This document shows positions 9,701-18,245 of a stretch of 64,000 bases of DNA, in pieces. Within the stretch, counting starts at the first letter, position 1; the number at the start of each line of letters is the position of its first letter. The position numbers and the translations under genes are program-made. Source of the DNA: Notospermus geniculatus (lineage: Eukaryota > Nemertea > Pilidiophora > Heteronemertea > Lineidae); NCBI GenBank assembly GCA_002633025.1, contig NMRB01000999.1, positions 82,666 through 146,665 of the forward strand. The letters run 5' to 3'. The notes below the pieces were generated by a model, which did not search any database, was not told the DNA's origin, and was given only the letters and a program-made list of their open reading frames with translations.

Positions 9701-11648
9701 GATTGATCAGATACTCACCGAACATCGTTCGACTTTCTCCAAGAGGAAAGCAAGATTATGTCTGGTGTCCTCCTCTTTCTTCTCTCCCTCCTCTTCTTTA
9801 GGCGTCTCAGCTGAAAAGAGAGCTTTATGAGTATTTCGAGTCAGCAGTGTTCTCCATGGGTTTTGGTGTAAGAGGGGCAGCGGTGGGCGTGGTGCCGAAG
9901 GCGCCTTCCGCTGGGAGATGCTCTGAGATGCGTTTTCTGAGCATCTGAGACACATATGTACAAATGAAAGAAGGGGGGGGCAAATTTTTTAAGAGGGGCA
10001 GGCCGTTTTTGAGAGGTGGATTTTGCCGTCGGTATTTTTAAGAGGGGTGGGCCGCCCTTATTTTAACTGGTGTGGAGAACACTGAGTCAGGGGTTTATTA
10101 AACCTCAGGGCTCTCACTTGGGTCTAAAATCAGGGAGAAATAATGTCCCCTCCTCAAAATTTTGGGAGACTTCACTCTCAAGAGGGAGACTTCACATAAA
10201 GTTTGTGGACGACATATCTAACAAAGTTGTTTGATTTCAGGCTCTTTGCAAGAAATTAACACTTAATGATGATATTTTGGGGCATTTAGGAGTGGATTTG
10301 GGCATTTTCGGGTGCAGAATATGCTTCAGAGGGGATCATATACCCCTAAAAAAAAGAATTTTTTTTTGGGCGACTTTGTCAAAATACTTCTGAATTTTAG
10401 GCTCCAGGAAGTACTTCCAAACAATTTTAAACTTCTAATGTATTTAAGCTTATGAAGTACATTTACAGGCCTTGCCGTTTGACGGGTGCTAAAATGTGCA
10501 TGTGCCTCGCAAACAATAGAAATTCTATTGTTTGCGAGCCACATGCACATTTTAGCGCCCGTCAAACAGCAAGGCCTGCCGCATTTAGACTTCCAAGAAA
10601 AGCCCTAAATACATGTACTTCCCGATTTTTGGCTTAAAGAAGTCATGAATTCCTGTCGAAAAATGAGTTGATGTTCTTCCATCTGTCTCGACAGAACTTC
10701 TCCAAGTCATTCTTTTGACTGACGAGTGATTTCTTACCTTTATCACTGACAAGGGACATTTCCTTCATCGTGTTCAATAAAGCTTTCTGTTCATTCAACA
10801 TGTGACTCAGTTGGTACATCTCGCCCTCGAGGACTGATCACATGCGTCAAGGAAATAATGAATAGGAAAAAGGTTTTCTTCTTGGAAGCTGATGAAGTCA
10901 CACACAAGTAGGGATGTTAAGATAGCAGCACACTGGCCGCCAAATGGCTCTGGACGCCAGAGTTGGCTGCCAGTGGATCCTGGTGAGCGCACACCTGCCC
11001 AAACATGGCGTTCAGTAGCATCTTTTTGGGCCACTGAGGCTGCCATTTTGAAATCATGTGACATCAAGATGCAAGCTGATTGGCCAAAGCATCGACACCG
11101 ACTCCAAGTCTGGCTGCCATCGGTAGCACACTTGGCTGCTTCGGGAGTTCACAGGCGTTCACAGGCATCCAAAATCAAACATGTTTGATATCTGGAGTAC
11201 AGTGGCGTCCGGCAGCGTTCTCCAGATTCCATTCGTAGCACATGTGACAATGGGGATTTTTCTGGCGTTCGGACAATGGCGTCGAAAGAACGCCTCTGGA
11301 CGCCGAAGTTGGCAGCCAGTGTGCTGCATGCTTTACCTTTGCACAACTTTAAGGGAGCAAGGTTATTGAACTGTGCACAAGTACACTTCTCAAATAACCT
11401 CAGATGATCACTCCATGAATCACTTCTCCCATACCAACTGATGATTTCTTACAAATGCGACATGCAGAACATTGGTTGCTGTTGTTTAGAAAGGATACTT
11501 GATATCTCCTTGGCAGTCTCAATGAACTGTGAATAGTTTTTGTAGACATTTTTCTTCAATGCCAGAGCTGTGTCATCAGCGAGAGCTTGAACTTTTCTTT
11601 GAGTATAGACAAGGTCGTCTTCTCCACCCTGAGAAACATTCTTCACAA
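679..11648 (-). CDS. EXOC8: Exocyst complex component 8 (Exo84), partial, 10 exons
   Basis: Exo84 is a subunit of the exocyst, which tethers secretory vesicles to the plasma membrane; in animals its PH domain binds RalA. I read ten minus-strand exons: 11648-11499, 10833-10738, 9810-9719, 6271-6129, 5010-4857, 4554-4404, 4056-3844, 3084-2707, 1377-1244 and 798-679. Each has an AG acceptor and a GT donor, and reading-frame phase is kept across every junction, giving about 543 residues. Recognisable family blocks, in order, are the N-terminal NYSQFIETAKEIS helix, FLLEKVE, the PH domain (GRYLIHSGDL to AFLLNDSIMIASWLPQR), STNPFE, WVQEVPEDLDVSIAQRDFE, SLRGGPRAARRAVTQLIRLG and AECVVIARQH. The vertebrate protein is about 725 residues, so roughly 25 N-terminal residues (exon not found) and about 190 C-terminal residues (beyond base 1) are missing. 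Human EXOC8 is essentially intronless, so this is a far more intron-rich gene. Confidence 0.93.
1244..1377 (-). CDS. EXOC8: EXOC8 exon: AFLVWIQEQL to AECVVIARQH
   Basis: The acceptor is CTCCCTGCAG and the donor GTAAGT. The exon encodes AFLVWIQEQLKEFAVLFREQ, then VFASNKVNLTTVAECVVIAR, matching AFVVWARSAM...AAECVKVAKEH of vertebrate EXOC8. Phases match on both sides. Confidence 0.92.
1483..1752. mobile_element. MITE with TTAA target duplication
   Basis: The TIRs AGCCCCACTGTATTGAA and TTCAATACAGTGGGGCT are flanked directly by TTAA at 1479-1482 and 1753-1756. A TTAA target site is shared by piggyBac and Kolobok elements. No coding capacity. Confidence 0.75.
1790..2625 (-). mobile_element. tRNA-derived SINE, interrupted
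   Basis: Read on minus, a tRNA-like head contains a perfect Pol III B box (GGGTTCGAATCC, near 2034-2046). It is followed by a body similar to 46920-47155, including GACGTGAAGAGCC-type and CAGGGCCGAAGCC-type segments. The head is split by an inserted element at 2076-2594. The same family occurs in the opposite orientation at 46.9-47.16 kb. Confidence 0.7.
2076..2594. mobile_element. Harbinger-type non-autonomous element
   Basis: TIRs of about 30 bp start GGCGAGACTTTTTTTATACC and end with the complement. TAA lies on both sides (2073-2075 and 2595-2597), the TWA duplication typical of PIF/Harbinger. The uninterrupted SINE at 46.9 kb reads through this site. Interior is A/T homopolymer-rich with no transposase. 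Confidence 0.7.
2707..3084 (-). CDS. EXOC8: EXOC8 exon: SLRGGPRAARRAVTQLIRLG core
   Basis: This is the largest exon found, 378 bp, from a CTTTTAG acceptor to a GTGAGT donor. It encodes EYRARIEHRVKTLTDVLVSE, SLRGGPRAARRAVTQLIRLG, ACDLFLQNRAAIIKYNL and KKFCDVFFSGMMDTAKEF, in the same order as vertebrate EXOC8. Confidence 0.95.
3157..3585. mobile_element. MITE, AAGCCTAGTT TIR family
   Basis: The ends are AAGCCTAGTTTATACTTCG and the complement (CGAAGTATGAACTAGGCTT), followed inward by GCACGACCATCG. A second copy lies at 37581-37922. No ORF. Confidence 0.75.
3600..3690 (-). repeat. tRNA-like sequence (SINE head or tRNA relic)
   Basis: On minus, an A-box-like TGGCTGAACTGG and a B box GGTTCAAGACC sit at tRNA-like spacing. 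The acceptor ends do not pair, so this is not a functional tRNA; I read it as a SINE head or tRNA pseudogene. Confidence 0.5.
3844..4056 (-). CDS. EXOC8: EXOC8 exon: WVQEVPEDLDVSIAQRDFE block
   Basis: The acceptor is GCACTGTAG and the donor GTAAGT. A Ser/Pro-rich acidic linker (SVQPNETSTIFHSS, then FDDEEETVQSP) leads into DWVQEVPEDLDVSIAQRDFE. That is one of the most conserved Exo84 blocks and starts the cullin-repeat-like helical region. Confidence 0.93.
4203..4393. mobile_element. MITE, GGCGGTCTRGGAAAACC TIR family
   Basis: GGCGGTCTGGGAAAACCCGT at the left is mirrored by GGGTTTTCCTAGACCGCC at the right. A second copy lies in the ITPK intron at about 61953-62142 in inverted order. The right end is about ten bases from an EXOC8 splice donor. 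Confidence 0.75.
4404..4554 (-). CDS. EXOC8: EXOC8 exon: end of PH domain to STNPFE linker
   Basis: The acceptor is TTTTCAG. The exon encodes RQWLDVLEESKKKKMALDNQ, then KSTNPFETGTNPFDISN, equivalent to REWLEVLEDTKRAL and TNPFEDD in vertebrates. NPF appears twice. The GTAAGA donor lies about ten bases from the end of a MITE (4203-4393). Confidence 0.9.
4857..5010 (-). CDS. EXOC8: EXOC8 exon: second half of PH domain
   Basis: The acceptor is CTTTGCAG and the donor GTACGC. The exon encodes KGPVKYKYQALYELDSLAVV, then PMKNAFKILMFPDARMYQAE, matching the second part of the vertebrate EXOC8 PH domain. The exact 3' base is uncertain by one. Confidence 0.92.
5155..5665. mobile_element. CAGGG-TIR element with 6 bp target duplication
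   Basis: The TIRs CAGGGTTCGTACACTTCCCC and GGGGGCGTACGAACCCTG are flanked by AGTATA at 5149-5154 and 5666-5671. Subterminal CAAGGACATTT repeats occur in both orientations. Non-coding. The 6 bp duplication matches two other CAG-starting elements in this window. Confidence 0.75.
5672..6128. other. EXOC8 intron, nothing recognised
   Basis: Intron sequence between the inserted CAGGG element and the PH exon. I see no ORF, RNA gene or terminal repeats, apart from the first bases of the palindrome arm from 6112. Confidence 0.5.
6129..6271 (-). CDS. EXOC8: EXOC8 exon: first half of PH domain
   Basis: The exon lies between a GTATTTCAG acceptor and a GTAAGT donor. It encodes RVTEVPGRYLIHSGDL through AFLLNDSIMIASWLPQR, the first strands of the PH domain. 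It is in the correct order and orientation between the flanking minus-strand exons, so this copy, not the inverted one at 8237-8379, is the functional exon. It lies in the outer left arm of the large palindrome. Confidence 0.93.
7199..7311. repeat. 113 bp hairpin (copy A) at palindrome centre
   Basis: The inner core CTCGTGAACAATAGA, then TTT, then the complement matches the loops of the hairpins at 10466-10578 and 33811-33924. The outer end CAGTGACTGCCTTTTGA partly matches their CAGGCCTTGCCGTTTGA. The distance from the end to AACAATAG is 46 bases in all three. Confidence 0.7.
8237..8379 (+). pseudogene. Inverted duplicate of the EXOC8 PH exon
   Basis: This is a plus-strand copy of exon 6129-6271 with intact acceptor (TATTTCAG) and donor (GTAAGT). 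It differs from the minus copy at five bases by my reading, all third-codon-position changes that keep the protein unchanged. It is antisense to EXOC8, so it cannot join the EXOC8 mRNA. No neighbouring plus-strand exons are seen. Confidence 0.8.
8398..9400. other. EXOC8 intron with repeat fragments
   Basis: A/T homopolymer sequence at 8410-8660 resembles the inside of the 2076-2594 element. A pogo-like terminal fragment (GTTCGTAATAGCGAGG) is near 8722-8738, related to 47.57-48.0 kb. No exon recognised in 8.74-9.40 kb. Confidence 0.5.
9401..9605. mobile_element. Small TIR MITE
   Basis: AAAGGGGCTCTTCGCTTTCG at the left corresponds to CGATCAGCCCCTTTA at the right. An inner pair, GAGTTGTGATCCTTG and CAAGGATCACAACTC, adds support. 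Confidence 0.6.
9719..9810 (-). CDS. EXOC8: EXOC8 exon: acidic linker and FLLEKVE
   Basis: The acceptor is CTCTTTTCAG and the donor is GTGAGT. The exon encodes a charged linker (ETPKEEEGEKKEED) followed by LAFLLEKVERCS, which corresponds to TTLLEKVEGC just before the PH domain in vertebrates. It ends in phase 0, as the PH exon needs. Confidence 0.9.
9811..10465. other. EXOC8 intron, low complexity
   Basis: Contains AAGAGGGGC/GGGGGGG-rich stretches around 9965-10070 and GGGAGACTTCAC repeats near 10160-10195. No gene or complete mobile element seen. Confidence 0.4.
10466..10578. repeat. 113 bp hairpin (copy C)
   Basis: Near-perfect hairpin with ends CAGGCCTTGCCGTTTGA and core CTCGCAAACAATAGAA. 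Its stem (GGGTGCTAAAATGTGCATGT) differs completely from that of copy B yet pairs with its own other arm. It lies in an EXOC8 intron. I see no clear target duplication. Confidence 0.8.
10738..10833 (-). CDS. EXOC8: EXOC8 exon: LEGEMYQLSH block
   Basis: The exon runs from a TGATCAG acceptor to a GTAAGA donor and encodes LEGEMYQLSHMLNEQKALL and following residues. This matches the LESEMYQLSHLL block of vertebrate EXOC8. The split codon with the upstream exon reads Ile, and the 3' split codon reads Ala. Confidence 0.9.
10924..11330. mobile_element. TIR MITE in EXOC8 intron
   Basis: AGCAGCACACTGGCCGCCAA at the left is mirrored by TTGGCAGCCAGTGTGCTGCA at the right. TGGACGCC-type subterminal repeats face each other. 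Non-coding. Confidence 0.6.
11499..11648 (-). CDS. EXOC8: EXOC8 exon: N-terminal helical region
   Basis: The exon follows a TTCCTACAG acceptor and ends at a GT donor after the first base of a codon. It encodes the QALADDTALALKKNVYKNY stretch followed by SQFIETAKEIS, the conserved Exo84 N-terminal coiled-coil segment. It starts with the last two bases of a codon, so at least one upstream coding exon exists. I could not place that exon in 11.65-13 kb. Confidence 0.92.
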
Positions 11649-12890
11649 CTGTAGGAATAATGAAGCACATGCTAATGGGAGGACAGTGAATGTTACCAAG
11701 ACTTAGCCTATATGATTACGCATGGGGAGGGTGAAGGCCTACATTAGGCCGACTGGAATAGAATAGAATAGAATACTGAATTGAATAAGCTTTATTTTCA
11801 TCGGTATATCGAGTACAAGAAACATGAGCTCGGGCGCTCTTGAATTGATATCTAACATAAAAGAAAAAATTTTGTATTATAATAAAACCATAGGCTATCT
11901 AGGGAAGAAACAATGAAAAAAAAATTAATTTAAAATAAGAACATAGGGCCTAGGCCGACTGGCTCGATCCAAAAGAAAGACAAGTCGATTGATGTAGGCC
12001 TGCCCTAGGCCTAGGCCTATGACTATGTTTCATCAAATTTAACTCAGCCGTTGTTGTGGAGCTATCGTTGATAAACCTCGCGCCACTGGGAAGTGGACAC
12101 GACTGTTAGAAGTCAATGCATACAGTGGAAAAGGTCCGGAACGAAATTTGATTGGTTGGAGCCGTAATTTGGAATATAATAGGAATTCCCTTAAAAATTA
12201 AGCCATGCACGTCGACATGGTCGAGGCCTACAAAAGGAAACCACAGTAACGAGACGCGTGCACGTACAATACAACTATTGGTTCCTACCAAATATGGCAA
12301 ACAATGGTTTGAATACAAAGAAGTTAACATAGTATTTTGGGCGAAAGGATTTTGTAAGATCTCCGACAGCGACCGGCTGAACGACAATGTTTATATGCAG
12401 CGAGAATTCCCTTCTTCATGATAACGTTATTATTTTTCCGCGATCTTATTCCAAGATTCAATGAATTGCATCGCCATTCATGCGAAAATGCGTCAGCTAA
12501 AATGCCGGAATTTTGTGCCGAAGGTTGCGTTTTTGTCAGCTTAGTATTATAAAAATCAAGATAATGTCAACGTCTTGCAATAGATAAACATGTTTAGAAC
12601 AATCTGAGCATATTGGTAGTCTGAAGTTCGATCTGACGACTTCAAAAAATGCATTTGAAAGTGTGATAAATTCACAGTAGAGGCCTCCTGCGCATGTCCA
12701 GATTGACTACTTCCGGTCTTCAATAATATTCTATTGGCTCTGCCGTGGAGGTAGGCATCGACTGAGCCGATTTAGCTACGTCACCGTACTATTTTTAGGA
12801 GAGCTTTCTCCATGTTTTGGCCGTTCTCCGAAAGGTGACGCCTCTATAGCAAATTCTCTTCCTAACAGTCGTGTGGAATGAACTGTAGGC
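11649..12890. other. EXOC8 upstream/5' region, first exon not found
   Basis: Contains a (TAGAA)n run at 11757-11775 with a GAATAAGCTTTATTTTCAT tail, typical of a retroposon end, and TAGGCCTA motifs. I looked for a phase-1 first coding exon of EXOC8 ending in GT and found none I trust. No promoter motif is claimed. Confidence 0.4.
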
Positions 12891-12913
12891 CTGCATCATA
12901 GGGAACATCATGT

Positions 12914-13405
12914 AGGCCTAGGGTCGCACTAAATTGCGTCCAACTACGACCAGTTGCGTCCAGTAGCGTCCAACGGCATAAAAAAGTAATTTCTGGCAAT
13001 AAAAGTGACAATATCAATATTTGTGAGTGTGGGCAGGAGTCAATCAAATGTTCCTGAAATGTATTTCATGTATTTGGAACGTTTCCAATCACTCATTTCC
13101 ATGATTTGTTGATTTTAATTTTGCGTCCAGACGCCGGTGGCCATTTTGTTGTTACCGTCGTTTGGGATAGACTACCAATATGGCCGCGACGGCCTGAGGA
13201 ACCACAATCGCGGAAGGCCGACTTTGCGAGTTTTTATTCTCGTCAGATGTCATTAATTCAGGTTTGTCTGATTAATTCTGATGAGATAATGTGGAGAATT
13301 ACAATTTAAAAATGAAATTTGAACATGATAAAATTAGTGTTTTATAGCGCTGGACGCAACTGGACGCAATTGGTCGCTGCTGGACGCAAATTAGTGCGAC
13401 CGGTA
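12914..13405. mobile_element. TIR element rich in TGCGTCCA
   Basis: GGTCGCACTAAATTGCGTCC at the left matches the complement of GGACGCAAATTAGTGCGACC at the right. Several TTGCGTCCAG/CTGGACGCAA subterminal motifs occur in both ends. No transposase. Confidence 0.65.
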
Positions 13406-13434
13406 GTCCTATGCCTATTGTATGTATCTATCAT

Positions 13435-14460
13435 GTCTATTGTAGGCATATGTTACACATGTACATCCTACATGTACATAGATAGGCCTAATCACAGGCG
13501 TTCGTAGCGCCATCTGTGAGGTCAGTGTAGTAGGAGTACCGTATTTTTCGGACTATAAGGCGTGGCTTTTTTTCATGAAGAGGGGTCTAAAATTGGGGGT
13601 GCGCCTCATAGGGTGGTGCGCCTTATCTGCAGATAGAGTCCGAAAATTTGATCAAGAAGTGTCACAACAAGCTAATTAGCTTGTCACAAGAAGCTAATTA
13701 ATCATACAACCAGGTTAGTTTGATGCATAACATTGCTGTGGTTCACCTGATGACTGCGTCTTATAGGGAGGTGCGTCTTATAGGGAGGTGCGTCTTATGT
13801 ATGGATTTCGTCAAGGGTTTAGGGTGAAATTAGGGGGTGCGCCTTATAGTCAGGTGCGCCCTATAGTCGCGAAAATACGGTATATTACAGACAAGGCTTT
13901 CATATGGTTTCAGATCCAACAGAAACAAACGTCTCGATCTCAACAAAAACAACAGAACGAAACCAAAATACACAATATTCATGGACTCTTGATTTCCGTC
14001 TTTGTATGTATCCTACCGATTATCCAAATAAACGGCGTTTTCATATCAAAATCGTCTTTTGAATTCAGACACACCACTTCGGGACACAAGCCTCCTGCCA
14101 AAATCGGCGAAATGGCAAACATGTCTATTGTAGGCATATGTTACACATGTACATCCTACATGTACATAGATAGGCCTAATCACAGGCGTTCGTAGCGCCA
14201 TCTGTGAGGTCAGTGTAGTAGGAGTATATTACAGACAAGGCTTTCATATGGTTTCAGATCCAACAGAAACAAACGTCTCGATCTCAACAAAAACAACAGA
14301 ACGAAACCAAAATACACAATATTCATGGACTCTTGATTTCCGTCTTTGTATGTATCCTACCGATTATCCGAATAAACGGCGTTTTCATATCAAAATCGTC
14401 TTTTGAATTCAGACACACCACTTCGGGACACAAGCCTCCTGCCAAAATCGGCGAAATGGC
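13435..14460. repeat. Tandem duplication of about 340 bp
   Basis: TCTATTGTAGGCATATGTTA at about 13436 recurs at about 14121, and both copies continue through GGTTTCAGATCCAACAG to AATCGGCGAAATGGCAA. The first copy is longer because a MITE (13536-13881) is inserted in it. Confidence 0.8.
13536..13881. mobile_element. mariner-like MITE with TA duplication
   Basis: CCGTATTTTTCGGACTATAA at the left and TATAGTCGCGAAAATACGG at the right are flanked by TA. The duplicated locus at about 14225 has the empty site (AGGAGTATATTAC). Internal GTGCGCCTTATAG-type repeats are typical of this widespread Tc1/mariner-type MITE. Confidence 0.8.
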
Positions 14461-15110
14461 AATCTGGATAAACCGTACCGTACAGTTGTTGTCGTCCCGA
14501 CACTGATTCCGTCCCCACCGGACGCTCATCCGAAGCTGACGATAATCGTCCTTTACGGACCTCTGCATCAGGCAGTCTTTCAGTTCACCATGGACATGAT
14601 GGAGAACGTTTGGTGGAATTGCATTTTCACCCCCTTCCTCCATACACGTAGTGGTGGATTAAAGATGACGATAAGAAGGATGGCACCGAATGGAGCGTCC
14701 CGGCCAGCAGGGACGGGTGGAGGCAGTTCATCCGCCGGTAGTTCAGGAAGACTGGGACGAACGACGACAACAACTGTATGGTTTATCCAGATTGACTTTG
14801 ATTTCTGGAGAGCATTGTTCGGCAGGAGGCTTGTGTCCCGAAGTGGTGTGTCTGAATTCAAAAGAGGATTTTGATATGAAAACGGTAATCGGTAGGATAC
14901 ATACAAAGACGGAAATCAAGAGTCCATGAATATTGTGTAGGCCTATTTTGGTTTCGTTCTGTTGTTTTTGTTGAGATCGAGACGTTTGTTTCCGTTGGCG
15001 TTGGATCTGAAACCATATGAAAGCCTTGTCTAGTGTAGGGCCTAAGTGTACTCCTACTACACTGACCTCACAGATGGCGCTACGAACGCCTGTGGGCCTA
15101 ATGCATGAAT
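14121..15110. repeat. Roughly 1 kb inverted repeat
   Basis: The second tandem unit (14121-14460) and the following unique sequence are mirrored at about 14780-15105, with the centre near 14620. Inner arms GATAAACCGTACCGTACAG and CTGTATGGTTTATCC agree. ORFs across it are shadows of the symmetry, not genes. Confidence 0.75.
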
Positions 15111-15751
15111 GTAGGCTATCTGTGTGTGCAGAGCAGAGTGCATGCTGACCATGTGTAGGCCTAGGCCTACCGGTTATGTGACCAGTGACAGTTTGAGTTT
15201 GTTTGTGATCATCATCATCCATGAATTGAATGATGATGAAAAACTTACGCCTAGGCCTAACCAGCTACTAGCTACTCATACTGTCACAAACATAGAAGCA
15301 GGACTGCTGAATATTTGGTGTCAAATTGAAGCTAATAACTGCCTCATTCGAATGAACTAAGAAAATAAGTGATAAAAGAAAAACATACAGCTCTCCGCAT
15401 CAAAATTTGTTTTCGACAGCACCCTCCCCAACCCTTCCGACGGCATCTTGTTTTCAGATTTGGTTCCTTCAGTCACCTCTAGGTTTAGTTTGGTTCCCGA
15501 ACCCACCGCTAGGGCTCCTCATAGCCCTAGCGGTGGGTTCGGGAACCAAACTAAGGGAATCCCCACTCACTTTCTTCGCGGAGTAGACTGGTCCCCTGTC
15601 GTATCGCTCCGTTCCTCCACTACTAGTAGTGAAGCGAGAACTACGACAGAGGATCAGTCTATTCGCGGAGAAGCTTTGACCAATCAGCGTTCATCTTTGC
15701 CGACTAACGTCACGGCGGGCAATATGCCAGTTGACACTGACAAGACCATGA
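15111..15751. repeat. Intergenic with two unrelated hairpins
   Basis: A 66 bp perfect hairpin (15488-15553, stem AGTTTGGTTCCCGAACCCAC) and an imperfect one at 15588-15661 (GACTGGTCCCCTGTCGTA). Neither carries the AACAATAG loop of the 113 bp family. No gene seen. Confidence 0.55.
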
Positions 15752-15820
15752 CAGTCCGGCACACAGCCCGTTCGGGCAATAATTCAAGCGCCATGGAAGA
15801 AGCCCGATTGGGGAACAGAG
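15752..15820 (+). mobile_element. Solo terminal fragment of the 18.7-25.6 kb element family
   Basis: About 69 bp are essentially identical to 18737-18805, starting CAGTCCGGCACACAGCCCG and ending GGGGAACAGAG. The fragment stops where another foldback (15824-16272) begins, so it is a truncated relic proving a second copy of the family. Confidence 0.8.
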
Positions 15821-15823
15821 AAA

Positions 15824-16272
15824 TTATAATGGTCAGTTGTTGAGAAATCAAGATTTGAAGTTCGGCACTTTTTTGGGGGGGGGGCACCCTAGATATCGGT
15901 AGATGGAATTTCTATCTCGGAATATCCTATTTTGACGGATTTGTCGGCGAGTATCTTCCTCTGCAGCGAGTTAACAAAACCATTTTTATACAGCGACAGG
16001 CTTGCGTGGCGTTTGCGGGACCTTTTTCAGAGACGCAAAATATTCTCATTAGCGTGCTGAATTGCGCACTCTTGCTAACTAGCGTGGCCTTTGTGAAACA
16101 AGCAAAACAGCGTGCGTTTGGTTTGCGTGCGCTTAGCGGGCCCGCAAACGTCTGCGTGGCTTTAGTGAATAACCCCCCAAGGGTTATCTACCGATATCTA
16201 GGGTGGCCCCCCAAAAAACGTACCGAACTTCAAATCTTGATTTCTCAACAACTGACCATTATAATTCAATGA
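15824..16272. mobile_element. Foldback holding Harbinger-like ends
   Basis: TATAATGGTCAGTTGTTGAG at the left is mirrored by CTCAACAACTGACCATTATA at the right, then the CCGATATCTA segments pair. The inside (15985-16185) carries the GCGTTTGCGGGAC...GGGTTATTCACTAAAGCC sequence that recurs inverted at 17150-17440. Confidence 0.65.
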
Positions 16273-17130
16273 AATTTGGTACCGTGTGATGTTTTGTTTA
16301 ACGTGTGAAAGATTTTCATTGATACCTTTGGTATTAGGACCGTATCACTCAATTCAAAAATTATGGTAAAAAATGCGATTCCGGAATCCGATAAGAAACG
16401 GGTGAATAAAAACATCAGGAATTTAAATTTCAATTTCTCAACAGCGCTTTACTATAACTCAATGAAATTTCGTCGAACAGTACTCCATGATATTACCACT
16501 AATATGTGAAAGTATCACCCCAAAAGCTTTGGTGTCTACGCAGTGGCGCTCATTACTAAAACCAATATTGGAATCTAGCGTTTCGATGTTTCACCAATCG
16601 TGTCTTAAAATATGATCAACGATTACTATGGTTTTTATTTTTGGTACCACAGTCTTAATATCAAAGCTATTGAGTTGAAACTTTCACGTGTTAGAAGCAT
16701 TGCCGTGGAACAGTAGTGAATTCTCAGTGGGTTATAATGAACAGTTATTGAGAAAAAGAAATTTGAAGTTCGGAGATGGGTTGAAACACGAAACACAACT
16801 ATAATATTTGCGATTTACGAGCACTTCCGATTACGAGTCGAAATTATTCTGCCACAAAGTTATGGCATTTTACGATTCGCAAACGTCTATCAAAGCGTTT
16901 TTATCAAGGATGTCTACAGCGGACTCCAATTCATTCTGGTAGTTGAAGCTGGAGTCGAGTCGGAAAACTGCGCAACCTCCGTAATGGTCAATTATGTCAG
17001 TTTGCGTGCCCGGTAATAGCGTTGTGTTAAGCGTGGTTTGCGGGGGGTTTTGTGAATACCACGCTACGCCAAGTTAGCGATCCCGCAAAGTCCACGCAAA
17101 CGCTACGCTAACTCCACGCAACGCAAAAAT
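16273..17130. other. Repeat-like spacer, no gene
   Basis: Contains loosely repeated phrases (TATAATTCAATGAAATTTGG, ACTATAACTCAATGAAATTT and similar) suggesting diverged internal repeats. No coding region or RNA gene seen. Confidence 0.4.
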
Positions 17131-17445
17131 TAGCGTGGGCTTAGTGAATAACCCCCCAGGGGGGTTATTCACTAAAGCCACGCAGATGTTTGCGGGCCCG
17201 CTAATAAGCGCACGCAAACCAAACGCACGCTATTCTGCTTGTTTCACAAAGGCCACGCCAGTTAGCAAGAGTGCGCAATTCAGCACGCTAATGTGAATAT
17301 TTAGCGTCTCCGAAAAAGGTCCCGCAAACGCCACGCAAGCCTGTCGCTTTATAAAAATGGCTTTGTTACTCGCTGCAGAGGAAGATGCTTGCCGACAAAT
17401 CCGTCGAAATAGGATATTCCGAGATGGAATAAACCCCATACACTT
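17131..17445. mobile_element. Harbinger-like non-coding copy, inverted
   Basis: Starts at a head-to-head junction of GTGAATAACCCCCC and GGGGGGTTATTCAC and continues GCCACGCAGATGTTTGCGGG to AGCCTGTCGCTTTATAAAAA. It is the reverse complement of about 15985-16185. Both copies carry the same GCGTTTGCG-rich end and no transposase. Confidence 0.65.
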
Positions 17446-17890
17446 CATTCCACATCCGATTGGTGCAAGGTTTTCTACCGATATCTCCGCAACAACGGCT
17501 CGGTCAAACCTGACACCATACATCACTTGACTTGTCTTTCTTGTCGGTATCTTTCTCCTATCTTCATTTTTTGCGTAAGGCCGGCATAACGGATCCCTTT
17601 CTCAAAACCCATTTCATTTCGCCATGGTGTTCAATGCAGTTTACACGTGCGCGATGCATTGCGTCATTTCATAATGGCCGCCATTTCGGCCATAACATGA
17701 ACTGCGATTGGTGAAAGAACTTTTATCTGTCACATTTATAGGGAAAATGACAGTGATGATGGCTGTCGGCAAAAAAGACAAATCGATTGTGTATCGTGTG
17801 TCAAATTTGACCAAGCCGTTGCGGAGATATCGTCCATAAATATCGCACCAATTGGATGTGGAATGAAGAGTAGATACATGTATTTACGAT

Positions 17891-18008
17891 GGGTGATATG
17901 AATAAAGACTAGCAAATGTGTTTACTTCATATTTGTACAGCATTGCCTAGTGCATTTGTATTGCAAAATTCAAGTAAAAGCATTTACTAGTCTTTATTCA
18001 TATGACCC
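17891..18008. mobile_element. MITE, GGGTCATATGAATAAAGAC family
   Basis: About 118 bp with TIRs GGGTSATATGAATAAAGACT and the complement. Other copies are 36876-36993, 37281-37398 and an interrupted one at 58101-59027. Confidence 0.8.
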
Positions 18009-18245
18009 GATGACATTATTAAAAAGGTATCGAATGCCACGCCCGGTGATCTTCGAAGTCATCGACTTGATTGATGGTGACATTGCACCGCAAACTGAAC
18101 GTTCCCATACCATACCTTCGGCACTGCAAGTACTCTGTGTTATGTGTTATTATGCGACTGGGAATTTCCAATTTGTCAGTGGAGATCTTTGTGGGATTAG
18201 CCAAGCATCCGTTTCTCGCATAGTCAACCGGGTTTCAGCCTCTAT
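18009..18245 (+). pseudogene. PIF/Harbinger transposase fragment
   Basis: Encodes LLKRYRMPRPVIFEVIDLID, ERSHTIPSALQVLCVMCYYA, TGNFQFVSGDLCGISQASVS and RIVNRVSASM, the characteristic N-terminal helix-turn-helix part of Harbinger/HARBI1-type transposases. The reading then drifts into unrelated residues and stops at 18276. The DDE catalytic domain is absent, so it is a dead fragment. It abuts a MITE on its 5' side. Confidence 0.8.

Noticed and set aside
12106-12387. First coding exon of EXOC8 (MSFSRSLSEILQNPF...)
   Set aside because: No GT donor in the phase needed by exon 11499-11648; similarity to EXOC8 N-termini is too weak.
14743-15222. 159-residue ORF and its neighbours
   Set aside because: Chance reading across an inverted repeat of mobile DNA; same peptide fragments appear from several repeat copies.
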